Assembly: GCF_040403615.1 (NCBI RefSeq)
Contig: NZ_JBBAKG010000002.1
Coordinates: forward strand, 62,001-126,000
Length of the DNA stretch: 64,000 bases
DNA from: Haliscomenobacter sp040403615
GTDB lineage: Bacteria; Bacteroidota; Bacteroidia; Chitinophagales; Saprospiraceae
Direction: 5' to 3'
Shown one piece after another: positions 8,924 through 17,266 of this stretch. Numbering within the stretch: position 1 is the stretch's first letter; each line of letters opens with the position of its first letter. Below the pieces are notes generated by a model. It had not been told where the DNA came from. It worked only from the letters and a program-made list of their open reading frames with translations, and did no database searches. The position numbers and the translations under genes were made by a program.

Positions 8924-9181
8924 CCTACTTCTTGATCAGGCGGTTTCGGATAGCCCGCCAACATCTTTGGAACAATTGTGCACATTGACCTCCGACGGCA
9001 GTTTTAATAAAACCATTAGCTATGGTTGGTTGATAAATCAGAAGGTTGATTATTTTCTATCCTCTGATTTATGATGTAAAAATACCCCAGTGATCCGCTC
9101 TATTCAAGGCACTTTCACACGATTTTGATCACCTCAAATTTTAATTTTTGCCCCAAAACATAGGTTTTTGACCACCCCAAA
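8924..9181 (-). promoter_or_regulatory. Duplicated leader/operator region of cassette 1
   Basis: This segment is shared with 47929-48175 in the same order and spacing. Nearest the gene is a 40-nt block (8924-8963), identical at 34 of 40 positions, that on the coding strand contains a GGCGG...CCGCC hairpin. The second copy keeps the pairing through a G-U pair. Further away are TGATGTAAAA (9071-9080), TATTCAAGGCACTTT (9101-9115) and two direct repeats, GATCACCTC (9127) and GACCACCCC (9170), 43 bp apart with a partial copy (TTGCCCC) between. Phased direct repeats suggest an operator for a dimeric activator, possibly LytTR-type (inference). Confidence 0.6.
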
Positions 9182-9328
9182 TTTTACTTATCAGGCTTTC
9201 ATATTAGCCTATGGCATAGCTTAAGCCCAAAGTGTTACAAGAATTGGTAAGTTCAATGCGACTTTTTTATTTTATTCCTCATGCGCTTGAATTTTTACAA
9301 TTATATTTGGCAAACAAAAAACACCACA

Positions 9329-10213
9329 ATGGAACTATCGATACACAACTGGATGCGCGCCGAAACCATCGAAAAAACGGTGGCCCGCATTGCAGCCTTA
9401 GGGTACGAAAAAATCGAGATTCAAGGTACTCCAGAAGCTTACGATACCAAATATGTTGGAAAATTGCTTAGTGACCATGGCATGTCCTGCTGGGGTTCGG
9501 TGACCCTGATGCTGGAAGACCGCAACCTGCTGGCGAAAGACAAAGCCCAGCGGGCTAAATCGGTGCAGTACGTCAAAGACGTGGTGACCATGGTCAAAGA
9601 ACTCAATGGTACCATGGTATCTGTTGTACCTGCCACGGTGGGCAAAATCATCCCCGACGGTCGCCCCGATGAAGAATGGCAATGGGCAGTAGAAGGCATG
9701 CAAGAAATTTATGCATACTCCGAAAGCCTGGGGATTTTATTGGGCATCGAACCCATCAACCGTTTTGAAACCTATTTCATCAATCGTGGTGATCAGGCAC
9801 TGGCTTTGGCCAAAGCAGTAGGGCCAAATTGTGGGGTTTGTCTGGATACTTTTCACATGAACATCGAAGAAGACGACATGTTTGAAGCCATTCGCCGGGC
9901 CAAAGGTAGGTTGGTAGGTTTTCATGTGGCCGACAACAACCGCATGGCACCTGGTATGGGCAAGCTGGATTGGAAAAAAATCATCGCCACCCTGCAAGAG
10001 ATAGGCTACAATGAGGTGTTGTCGGTAGAGTTTTGCTCGCCTTTGGACCGTACCCCCGCCAATCCTTATCCCAATTCCATTGAAACCAATCCAGAAGGGT
10101 TGAGTCCTGAACAAAAGAAATTCCTCGAAGACCACGGCAGTTCTGCGGTTACCGAAGAATTTTATACCATGTTGACTAAAAAATCTGTAGAAACGCTAAG
10201 AGCTTTGATATGA
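9329..10213 (+). CDS. Sugar phosphate isomerase/epimerase-like TIM-barrel protein
   Basis: About 294 residues from the ATG at 9329, which begins the conserved strand MELSIHNWMRAETIEK. An upstream in-frame ATG at 9281 would add 16 unconserved residues. It is an AP-endonuclease-2-like TIM barrel of the IolE/hydroxypyruvate-isomerase type. Metal-ligand-like acidic and His residues appear in LGIEPINRF, VCLDTFHMNIEEDD, RLVGFHVADNNRMAPGMG and EVLSVEFCSP. Proteins of this group epimerise or isomerise ketoses and their acids. It overlaps the next gene by 4 bp (ATGA), so the pair is translationally coupled and starts the operon 9329-15492. The exact substrate cannot be read from sequence. Confidence 0.82.
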   Translation: MELSIHNWMRAETIEKTVARIAALGYEKIEIQGTPEAYDTKYVGKLLSDHGMSCWGSVTLMLEDRNLLAKDKAQRAKSVQYVKDVVTMVKELNGTMVSVVPATVGKIIPDGRPDEEWQWAVEGMQEIYAYSESLGILLGIEPINRFETYFINRGDQALALAKAVGPNCGVCLDTFHMNIEEDDMFEAIRRAKGRLVGFHVADNNRMAPGMGKLDWKKIIATLQEIGYNEVLSVEFCSPLDRTPANPYPNSIETNPEGLSPEQKKFLEDHGSSAVTEEFYTMLTKKSVETLRALI

Positions 10214-11376
10214 AAATCACCAACGTTGAAGCATTTTGGCTTCGTTGTCCCATTCCCAAAGAAAAACAGCATTTTTCGGACTACGGATTGCTGACCGATT
10301 TTGACATGACCCTGGTGGTTGTCACCACTGAAAGCGGCTTGCAAGGTTTTGGCGAAGCCAAAGCTGCTGTAGGCTCTTCAGGAGTATGCGCCTCCATTGT
10401 AAGTTGCGTAGAAAATGAACTCAAACCACAACTGATCGGCAAAGATGCCCGCCATATTTCGCGCATTTGGGAACACATTTACAACGGCACTCGCGACCAT
10501 TACTCCTTGTCTCGTGGGCGTAAATTCCCGATTTTAGGTCGCCGTGGCCTGACCATCTCCGCCATGAGTGGGGTCGATACGGCGCTTTGGGACTTAAAAG
10601 GCAAAGCATTGGGTGTTCCGGTAGTGGAGCTGTTGGGTGGTGCTTGTCGCGACAAAATGGAAGCCTACGCGAGCGGTGGTTGGGCCAATGCCGACAAAAT
10701 CGGTGAGCAGCTCAATGGCTACATCGAAAAAGGGTTCAAAGGGGTGAAAATGCGGGTCGGCATCATGGACCAAACCGTAGCCGTCAGCGTAAAACGGGTT
10801 AAAGCAGCCCGCGAAGCCATCGGAGAGCACATCAAACTGATGACCGACGCCCACGGTACCTTCAGCGTACCCGAAGCAAAACAATTTTGTCGTGGGGTAG
10901 AAGATTGCAACTTGTACTGGTTTGAAGAACCCATCAGCCCCGACAACCGCCACGGAACCGCCGAAGTACGCGCTTCTACGGCCATCCCGATTGCCGCAGG
11001 CGAAAGCGAATACACCGCTTTTGATGTGCGGGATTTGATTGAAGTTCGGGCATTGGATGTAGTGCAACCCGATTCAGCCATCATTGGAGGCATTACTGAA
11101 TCGATGCGGGTGGCGCAATTGGCGCATACCTATCAATTGGAGTTGGCGCCACATTGCTGGGGCTCAGCATTTTCGTTTATGGCGGGCGTGAATGTGGCTT
11201 TTGCTTCACCCGCAGCGGTGGTGATCGAGTTTTCTTTGGGTGGAAATCCAATGATGTACGACTTGGTGAAAGAAAAAATTACTGTGGAAAACGGCATGCT
11301 TTCTGCCCCAACCGCGCCTGGTTTGGGGCTTACGCCGAACTGGGATTTTGTGCATGAATTCAAGCAAAAAGTGTAA
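10210..11376 (+). CDS. Enolase-superfamily (mandelate racemase type) sugar-acid dehydratase
   Basis: A 388-residue protein with the N-terminal capping domain and C-terminal barrel of the mandelate racemase/muconate lactonizing group. Visible active-site positions: K180-M-R182 (GVKMRVG) on strand 2, metal ligands D213 (TDAHGTF), E239/E240 (FEEPI) and E265 (AAGESEYT), and the D288/H315 dyad (QPDSAIIGG and APHCWG). A D/H dyad marks the mandelate-racemase subgroup, most of whose members dehydrate aldonic or uronic acids; Lys-x-Arg rather than Lys-x-Lys on strand 2 argues against a racemase. It overlaps the preceding isomerase by 4 bp. Likely product: a 2-keto-3-deoxy acid for the same catabolic route (inference). 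Confidence 0.85.
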   Translation: MKITNVEAFWLRCPIPKEKQHFSDYGLLTDFDMTLVVVTTESGLQGFGEAKAAVGSSGVCASIVSCVENELKPQLIGKDARHISRIWEHIYNGTRDHYSLSRGRKFPILGRRGLTISAMSGVDTALWDLKGKALGVPVVELLGGACRDKMEAYASGGWANADKIGEQLNGYIEKGFKGVKMRVGIMDQTVAVSVKRVKAAREAIGEHIKLMTDAHGTFSVPEAKQFCRGVEDCNLYWFEEPISPDNRHGTAEVRASTAIPIAAGESEYTAFDVRDLIEVRALDVVQPDSAIIGGITESMRVAQLAHTYQLELAPHCWGSAFSFMAGVNVAFASPAAVVIEFSLGGNPMMYDLVKEKITVENGMLSAPTAPGLGLTPNWDFVHEFKQKV

Positions 11377-11409
11377 ATATTCCGCTGAAGGCGGTAAATA
11401 CCTACAACA

Positions 11410-11895
11410 ATGGCAAAAGCAATTGGCATCAATCACGTGGCACTCGTGGTGAGCAACCTCGAAGCAGCCTGCGAATTTTACGAAAAGGAATTGGGACTTG
11501 AAGTGATCCCGGCCTTTTTATTCGACTACCCAACGGCCTTTTTCAAAATCAACGAAACCCAGCAGCTCCACCTTACCGAGTGGGAGGATGTGTTTTCCTT
11601 CCGTGGGCACGTGTGTATGCAGGTAGACGACATCAACGCCATTTTTTGGCGCATGAAAGAATTGGGGGTAATCGATACTTCTCCCTGGGGCAAAGTGCGC
11701 CAATTGCCAGATGGGCCAATTCAGATGTTTGTTCGCGATCCTTCTGGCAATTTATTGGAACTTTCCTGCAAGCCGGGTTCGGAGATTGATCCGGCCATTT
11801 TTGAAGATGAGTTGTTTCAGGCAGGGATTTATGTCTCTGGGCGCAATGATTTCCGGGGGTATAAAACCGCTGACGCCACATTGTATCACAACTGA
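11410..11895 (+). CDS. VOC (glyoxalase-fold) family protein
   Basis: A 161-residue protein with two betaalphabetabetabeta modules: INHVALVVSNLEAACEFYEK at the start, and VCMQVDDINAIFWRMKELGV followed by MFVRDPSGNLLELSC in the second half. His, Glu and Gln residues in these strands could bind a metal, as in glyoxalase I or extradiol dioxygenases. It sits 33 bp after the dehydratase, and its stop codon overlaps the start of the dehydrogenase by 1 bp (TGATG), so it belongs to the sugar-acid operon. In similar clusters such proteins act as isomerases or epimerases of small keto acids, but the substrate here is unknown. Confidence 0.8.
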   Translation: MAKAIGINHVALVVSNLEAACEFYEKELGLEVIPAFLFDYPTAFFKINETQQLHLTEWEDVFSFRGHVCMQVDDINAIFWRMKELGVIDTSPWGKVRQLPDGPIQMFVRDPSGNLLELSCKPGSEIDPAIFEDELFQAGIYVSGRNDFRGYKTADATLYHN

Positions 11896-12842
11896 TGAAA
11901 AAAAACATTCTGCTCCTGGAGACAATTGCCGAAGAAGCCAATCAGCTTCTTTTGGATTCTGAAGACATTGTTGTACATACCGCTTTTGACGGATTACCCT
12001 CTGCTGAAATCCTCAGCAGTATTGATGCGGTCATCACCCGGGGATTGGGTCAGGTAAACCAGCAATTGCTAGATGCTTGTCCTCGGTTGCAAGTGGCCGC
12101 TCGTTGTGGCGTGGGCCTCGACAATGTAGATGTAGCCGCAGCAACACAAAGGAAAATCAAAGTGGTCAATGCCCCGGGATCCAATGCTGCTACTGTAGCC
12201 GAGCACGCCATCGCCTTGATGCTGCTGCTGCAACGCAATCTTTTTCAGGCGCTAAATGATGTCAAAAGTGGAAACTGGGCAGCCCGCAGCACCTTCAAAA
12301 GCGACGAGGTGGGGGGAAAAACTTTGGGGATTCTGGGATTGGGCAATATCGGCCTGAAAGTGGCCAAAATAGCTGAAGCCCTGGGAATGCGCATCATTTA
12401 TTGGTCGCAGTCGCCCAAAAATGTGCCTTACCAATACGTCACTAAAGATGAACTATTGGCCAACTCCGACATCATTTCCATCCATGTCCCCTTGACTACC
12501 GAAACCGAAAATTTGATCAATGCGGAAGCCTTAAGCAAGGTCAAACCTTCCTGCATCCTGATCAATACGGCCCGCGGGCAAATCGTGGATAAAGCAGCGC
12601 TAGTAGCTGCACTGAATACCGGAAAGCTTGCTGGCTATGGTGCAGACATACCCACTTCTCCAGCACCTGCTGCCGACGATCCTTTAATTGTCCAACCCAA
12701 AGCGTTGATTACTGCCCATGTCAGTAGTTTGACGGCCACAACTTACCGCAACATGTGCATGAGCACAGTGAGCAACGTTTTGGCGATTCTGCGGGGACAA
12801 GCGCCGCAGCCAGGTTGTATTTTTAATTTAAAAGATCTTTAA
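11895..12842 (+). CDS. D-isomer-specific 2-hydroxyacid dehydrogenase with altered active site
   Basis: A 315-residue member of the D-2-hydroxyacid dehydrogenase family. The NAD-binding fold is clear (TLGILGLGNIGLKVA), and the catalytic Arg (R227, NTARGQ) and His (H275, ITAHVSS) are present. The catalytic Glu, which in relatives lies in a D-x-F-x-x-E-P block, is missing: the stretch reads GADIPTSPAPAADDP. The PGDH at 15668-16633 keeps all three residues, so the contrast is visible within the window. The protein may work slowly, use another acid or have a different role. It is coupled to the VOC gene and 10 bp upstream of the propeller/cytochrome gene. Confidence 0.82.
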   Translation: MKKNILLLETIAEEANQLLLDSEDIVVHTAFDGLPSAEILSSIDAVITRGLGQVNQQLLDACPRLQVAARCGVGLDNVDVAAATQRKIKVVNAPGSNAATVAEHAIALMLLLQRNLFQALNDVKSGNWAARSTFKSDEVGGKTLGILGLGNIGLKVAKIAEALGMRIIYWSQSPKNVPYQYVTKDELLANSDIISIHVPLTTETENLINAEALSKVKPSCILINTARGQIVDKAALVAALNTGKLAGYGADIPTSPAPAADDPLIVQPKALITAHVSSLTATTYRNMCMSTVSNVLAILRGQAPQPGCIFNLKDL

Positions 12843-12852
12843 TCCATAAGCT

Positions 12853-15492
12853 ATGAACCGTTTAGCAAAAGTAAGTTTCTACCTGTGGTTGCCCTTGATA
12901 TTGTTGGGCGCGGGTTCCTATCGATTTTTTCAGCCTCTTTCTCCAGCTGAAATAAAAATCAACAACCTAAAACTGCCCACAGATTTTGTAGCGGAGCACA
13001 TTTACAGCCCATCGGAAAGCCAGCAAGGCTCCTGGGTATCGATGTGTTTTGATGACAAAGGCCGAATGCTGGCCTCGGATCAATACGGCGGCATTTATCG
13101 GCTTGAAATACCTGCTATCGGTTCAAAAGACTTGACACCCAAAATCGAGAAAATAAAGCTCGAAAACGATACCCTCAACTTCGGGGCTGCTCACGGTTTG
13201 TTGTATGCCTTCAATAGCCTGTATGTGATGGTCAATAACCGCTCTGGTAAAAATCTACCCAAAGGATCGGGCTTTTACCGACTGCAAGACACTGACGGCG
13301 ATGACCAATTCGACAAGTTGACGCTGCTGAAAGCCTTGGTAGGGGAGGGCGAACACGGCCCACACAGCATTAAACTTTCTCCGGGTAAAAAATCGCTGTA
13401 CGTGATTTGTGGCAACTACACCGACTTGCCTCAAATGGACGCTTATAAGCTGCCCGCAACCTGGAAGTACGACAACCTTTTTCCTGAAATCAAAGACCCA
13501 CGCGGACACGCCAACGACCGCAAAGAACCTGGAGGCTGGGTAGCCAATGTCAACCCAGAAGGTACAAAATGGGAGCTGATTTCAGCAGGTTACCGCAACC
13601 CATTTGATCTGGCTTTCAATGATGTAGGCGACCTCTTTGTATACGATGCAGATATGGAATGGGACTTTGGTTTGCCCTGGTACCGCCCTACCCGGATTTG
13701 CCACGCCACCAGCGGCTCTGAATTTGGCTGGAGAACAGGCGATGGCAAATGGTTTGCCAATTATCCCGACAATTTGCCCCCCGTCATCAACATCGGCCAA
13801 GGATCGCCGACTAACCTGTTGTACGCCAAGGAAGCCAAATTCCCTGCTAAATACAAACAAACCCTGCTGGCATTTGATTGGAGTTTTGGCATCATCCATG
13901 CCATTCAGCTCAAGCCTAGTGGTTCTACTTACACTGCTACCCGTGAGGAATTTTTATCAGGAGTACCACTGCCCTTGACCGATGGCGCCATTGGCCCAGA
14001 TGGGGCATTGTATTTTTTAACCGGAGGCCGCAGGCTTGAGTCGGATTTGTACCGCGTGTATTACAATGGCACTGAACCTACATCCAGCGCTGAAATGACC
14101 ACACTGACGGAGGAAAATAAGTTGCGCCGAAAAATAGAGACTTATCATACTCTGGGAAATGCAGAGGCAATCGAAGCAGTTTGGAGTTACCTAGGACACC
14201 CCGATCGAGACATTCGCTATGCTGCACGAATTGCAGTTGAGCATCAACCGCTCAGTTCCTGGAAGGCCAAAGCCTTGGCCGAAACCAACCCAGTGGCGCT
14301 TACCCAGGCGATGATTGCCTTGGCACGTTGTGGTACAGAAGGGGATAAAACGGCCATTTTGAAGGCCTTAAACGGGATTAATTTCAGTAAGCTTCCTTCT
14401 GGCCGTCAATTTGACGTCTTGCGGGCGTATGAATTGGTATTCACCCGAATGGGAATGCCCGAGACTGCGCTGAAAAACCAAATTACTGCCTTATTGGATG
14501 CCCGCTACCCCAGCAATTCCGATGAATTCAACAAAGCGTATTGCCGTTTGCTCGTTTTTCTGGAAGCCCCCTCGGTTTTGCCTAAAACCCTGGCTTTGAT
14601 GGAGAAAAAAGAGCAACTCAGCCTCAGCGAAGGACTTGCTACAAGTTCTGAAGACCTGATTTTGCGCAACCCCCAATACGGCCTCGACATTGCCAAGATG
14701 TTGGAGAAAAGGCCTGACGCGCAACAGACGTACCTGGCCATGATGCTGGCCAAAGCCAAAGTTGGTTGGACTGATGAGATGAGGGCGCAATATTTTGCCT
14801 GGTACAAAAAAGCCTTTGCGTACCGAGGCGGCAACAGCTACGTCGGATTTATCGACAAAGCCCGGAAAATTGCGTTGGCCAACGTGCCTGCCAGTAAGAA
14901 AGAGTACTACGATAAACTTTCCGGGGGCGACTTATTAACTGTATCCGGCAATGATCTGGCCGAAGCGGATTACCCCAAAGGCCCTGGCAAAAACTACAAA
15001 CTGAAAGACATGGACACTATTTTTACCGCCGAGCTTACCCAAAGGGATTTCAAGCGGGGCAAGGCGATGTTTGTAGCCACCACCTGTGCGAAGTGCCATG
15101 CCATGAAGGGCGAAGGCGGCAACATCGGCCCCGATTTGACTCAAATTGGCACCCGATTCAGCACCAAAGACATCATGGAAGCGATCATTGATCCGAATAA
15201 AACCATCTCGGATCAGTACGCCGCTACTCAATTTCAGCTCAAAAACGGCAAAAGCCTGGTGGGTAAAATTGCCAATCAGGACGGTAAATTCTACTACGTT
15301 TCACAAAACCCCTATGCGCCTGATTTTTTGGTCAAAGTCAAGAAGATGGATGTGGTTTCCAAAAATTATTCTACCGTCTCCTTGATGCTCCCCGGCTTGA
15401 TCAACCCCTTGAATAAAGAGGAATTGAAGGATTTGGTGGCGTACTTGAAGACTGGTGGTGATGAGGGAAGTGGGGTTTTCAGAAAGGAGTAG
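12853..15492 (+). CDS. Secreted beta-propeller / HEAT / cytochrome c protein
   Basis: An 879-residue exported protein. The signal or anchor segment is at about 8-25 (FYLWLPLILLGAGSY). A propeller of the membrane-bound dehydrogenase type covers about 35-400 (SWVSMCFDDKGRMLASDQYG, GEHGPHSIKLSPGKKSLYVI, GYRNPFDLAFNDVGDLFVYD). Helical repeats follow at about 420-700. A cytochrome c domain carries C745-A-K-C748-H749 (VATTCAKCHAMKGEGG) and a later Met-containing segment. It resembles the protein at 4262-7432 but lacks its SGNH part. As the last gene of the sugar-acid operon it may oxidise the extracytoplasmic substrate and pass electrons to the respiratory chain, while the upstream enzymes work on the product (inference). 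Confidence 0.83.
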   Translation: MNRLAKVSFYLWLPLILLGAGSYRFFQPLSPAEIKINNLKLPTDFVAEHIYSPSESQQGSWVSMCFDDKGRMLASDQYGGIYRLEIPAIGSKDLTPKIEKIKLENDTLNFGAAHGLLYAFNSLYVMVNNRSGKNLPKGSGFYRLQDTDGDDQFDKLTLLKALVGEGEHGPHSIKLSPGKKSLYVICGNYTDLPQMDAYKLPATWKYDNLFPEIKDPRGHANDRKEPGGWVANVNPEGTKWELISAGYRNPFDLAFNDVGDLFVYDADMEWDFGLPWYRPTRICHATSGSEFGWRTGDGKWFANYPDNLPPVINIGQGSPTNLLYAKEAKFPAKYKQTLLAFDWSFGIIHAIQLKPSGSTYTATREEFLSGVPLPLTDGAIGPDGALYFLTGGRRLESDLYRVYYNGTEPTSSAEMTTLTEENKLRRKIETYHTLGNAEAIEAVWSYLGHPDRDIRYAARIAVEHQPLSSWKAKALAETNPVALTQAMIALARCGTEGDKTAILKALNGINFSKLPSGRQFDVLRAYELVFTRMGMPETALKNQITALLDARYPSNSDEFNKAYCRLLVFLEAPSVLPKTLALMEKKEQLSLSEGLATSSEDLILRNPQYGLDIAKMLEKRPDAQQTYLAMMLAKAKVGWTDEMRAQYFAWYKKAFAYRGGNSYVGFIDKARKIALANVPASKKEYYDKLSGGDLLTVSGNDLAEADYPKGPGKNYKLKDMDTIFTAELTQRDFKRGKAMFVATTCAKCHAMKGEGGNIGPDLTQIGTRFSTKDIMEAIIDPNKTISDQYAATQFQLKNGKSLVGKIANQDGKFYYVSQNPYAPDFLVKVKKMDVVSKNYSTVSLMLPGLINPLNKEELKDLVAYLKTGGDEGSGVFRKE

Positions 15493-15547
15493 GACTTTCT
15501 TATTTCCTCTGTGATGGTTCAGTATGAATGTATAGCTTCCAAAGCTT

Positions 15548-15555
15548 TACTTTTG
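15548..15555 (+). promoter_or_regulatory. Candidate Bacteroidota -7 box upstream of PGDH gene
   Basis: TACTTTTG fits the TAnnTTTG consensus and lies 113 bp before the chosen start. No clear TTG box is seen about 20 bp upstream, so this is a weak call. Confidence 0.3.
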
Positions 15556-15667
15556 CACGTTCATTTTCAACTCATCCCGTACTTATTAACCACGCTTTCA
15601 AAAAAAATCCTTTTCTTTGCGGAGAATTTCAAAATTGGGGTCAAATTTTTTGAAAAATCCTATCATA

Positions 15668-16633
15668 ATGATCAAGATCCTTGCCAATGATGGCATCAGC
15701 CCAGACGGTCAAACACTACTTGAAGAAGCGGGTTATGAGGTAGACACTACCCGAATCCCACAAGCAGATTTACCTGGGGTAATTGGTCAGTACGATGTAC
15801 TGATCGTACGCAGTGCAACCAAAGTCACGAAGGAAGTTATTGATGCAGGTACCAACCTCAAAATCATAGCACGTGGTGGAGTTGGCTTGGACAATATTGA
15901 TACGGACTATGCCCGCTCCAAGGGGATCACTGTATTCAATACCCCAGCTGCGTCTTCTCAAGCGGTAGCAGAATTGGCTTTCGCACACATGTTTAGCTTG
16001 GCACGCTTTCTGCACGGATCCAACCGGGCCATGCCAGTAAGCGGCGGTACGGAGTACGACAAACTGAAAAAGAAATTCTCTGACGGTATCCAATTGCGTG
16101 GCCGTACCTTGGGTATTCTTGGCTTTGGCCGGATTGGTCAGGAGGTAGCACGCATCGGAATTGGATTGGGTATGAACGTACTTGCGGTTGATCCAATGAT
16201 CGAAGAAGCTCGTATCGACATCAAACCTTACAACAGCGAATACATCACCATGGCGGTAAGTGTTCCTACAGTGGACATGGATGAATTGTTGGCTAAGTCA
16301 GATTTCATTACCCTGCACGTTCCATTTAGTGGTGGCACTCCGATCATTGGTAAAGCTCAATTCGACAAAATGAAGAAAGGCGTTACCCTGATCAATACTT
16401 CTCGTGGTGGCACAGTGGATGAAGAGGCTCTGTTGGAAGCTTTGGCCAGTGGTAAAGTAGCTGGCGCCGGATTGGATGTGTTCGACTTCGAACCTTCTCC
16501 GCGCCCAGAAATTTTGACGCATCCAAATATTTCCTTGACACCGCATATTGGTGCATCTACGCTTGAGGCTCAAGCAAATATTGGTCTGGAATTGGCAGAT
16601 CGTATTTTGGCCTTCTTCGGAGACGACAAATAA
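15668..16633 (+). CDS. D-3-phosphoglycerate dehydrogenase-like protein
   Basis: 321 residues from the ATG at 15668 (MIKILANDGISPDGQTLLEE). An upstream alternative start adds 17 residues with no family match. The Rossmann motif is LGILGFGRIGQEVA. The catalytic triad is complete: R246 (NTSRGGTVDE), E275 (VFDFEPSP) and H293 (TPHIGAST). It is the short form without an ACT regulatory domain. Expected reaction: 3-phosphoglycerate to 3-phosphohydroxypyruvate, the first step of serine synthesis. The glycine-cleavage gene gcvT lies nearby on the other strand. A related hydroxyacid substrate cannot be excluded. The gene ends in a palindromic repeat that separates it from the convergent regulator. Confidence 0.85.
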   Translation: MIKILANDGISPDGQTLLEEAGYEVDTTRIPQADLPGVIGQYDVLIVRSATKVTKEVIDAGTNLKIIARGGVGLDNIDTDYARSKGITVFNTPAASSQAVAELAFAHMFSLARFLHGSNRAMPVSGGTEYDKLKKKFSDGIQLRGRTLGILGFGRIGQEVARIGIGLGMNVLAVDPMIEEARIDIKPYNSEYITMAVSVPTVDMDELLAKSDFITLHVPFSGGTPIIGKAQFDKMKKGVTLINTSRGGTVDEEALLEALASGKVAGAGLDVFDFEPSPRPEILTHPNISLTPHIGASTLEAQANIGLELADRILAFFGDDK

Positions 16634-16640
16634 CAACCGT

Positions 16641-16707
16641 GAAGCGCGATTCACCGCGTCTTGATGATACGAATTCGAAGTAGAGACGCGATTCATCGCG
16701 TCTCTAC
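16641..16707. terminator. GTAGAGACGCG palindrome between convergent genes
   Basis: GTAGAGACGCG at 16680-16690 and CGCGTCTCTAC at 16697-16707 form a perfect 11-bp stem with loop ATTCAT. A partial copy (GCGCGATTCACCGCGTC) lies just upstream at about 16644-16660. Located between convergent stop codons, it probably acts as a bidirectional terminator. Such 'gagacgcgattcatcgcgtctc' units are common dispersed intergenic repeats in several bacterial groups. Confidence 0.65.
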
Positions 16708-17204
16708 TTGATCATTTTCATAAAGGTACCAACAAACCAGTTGGAATCCGCTTTTACCAAAGTATCCAGCGTAGAATCTGCTTTGCTGGAAAACAATTTA
16801 ATCTCTTTGATCATCCTCACGAATTCCTCTGCTTCAGGGGTATTGTTTTCAACACTTGAGAGTTCGTCCAGTACCTTCAGCATGGGTTCCAGTTCTTTCT
16901 TTTTGCGTTGAATGATGATGTTTTTGACCACCGTCCACATGTCTTTCTCTGCCACAAAAAATTCTTTGCGTTCGCCAGCTTTAAGCTCTTTGAACACCAA
17001 TCCCCAATCAATTAGCGCCCGCAAGTTCATGTTGGCATTGCCGCGAGAAATTTTTAGTTCATCCATGATGTCGTCGGCACTGAGGGCCTGAGGGGCGATC
17101 ATCAGTAAGGCGTGGATTTGAGCCATGGTACGGTTGACACCCCAGCTAGAGCCAAAAGCTCCCCAAGATTGCAAAAATTTATCCTTTCCTTCGGGCAGGT
17201 TCAT
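16704..17204 (-). CDS. GbsR/MarR-type winged-helix transcriptional regulator
   Basis: A 166-residue protein. The N-terminal half is a winged helix: HALLMIAPQALSADDIMDEL, then the recognition helix ISRGNANMNLRALIDWG, then the wing VFKELKAGERKEFFVAEK. The C-terminal half is helical and charged (KKKELEPMLKVLDELSSVEN) and probably dimerises. This matches the GbsR-like MarR group common in Bacteroidota. It is 62 bp downstream of gcvT on the same strand, so it may be cotranscribed. The regulated target and ligand are unknown. Confidence 0.82.
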   Translation of the reverse strand: MNLPEGKDKFLQSWGAFGSSWGVNRTMAQIHALLMIAPQALSADDIMDELKISRGNANMNLRALIDWGLVFKELKAGERKEFFVAEKDMWTVVKNIIIQRKKKELEPMLKVLDELSSVENNTPEAEEFVRMIKEIKLFSSKADSTLDTLVKADSNWFVGTFMKMIK

Positions 17205-17266
17205 TTGTTCAATAGTTTCAAAATTTCCTGAAAGTAAATACTAAATGTAAAAAAGGATACTATTGT

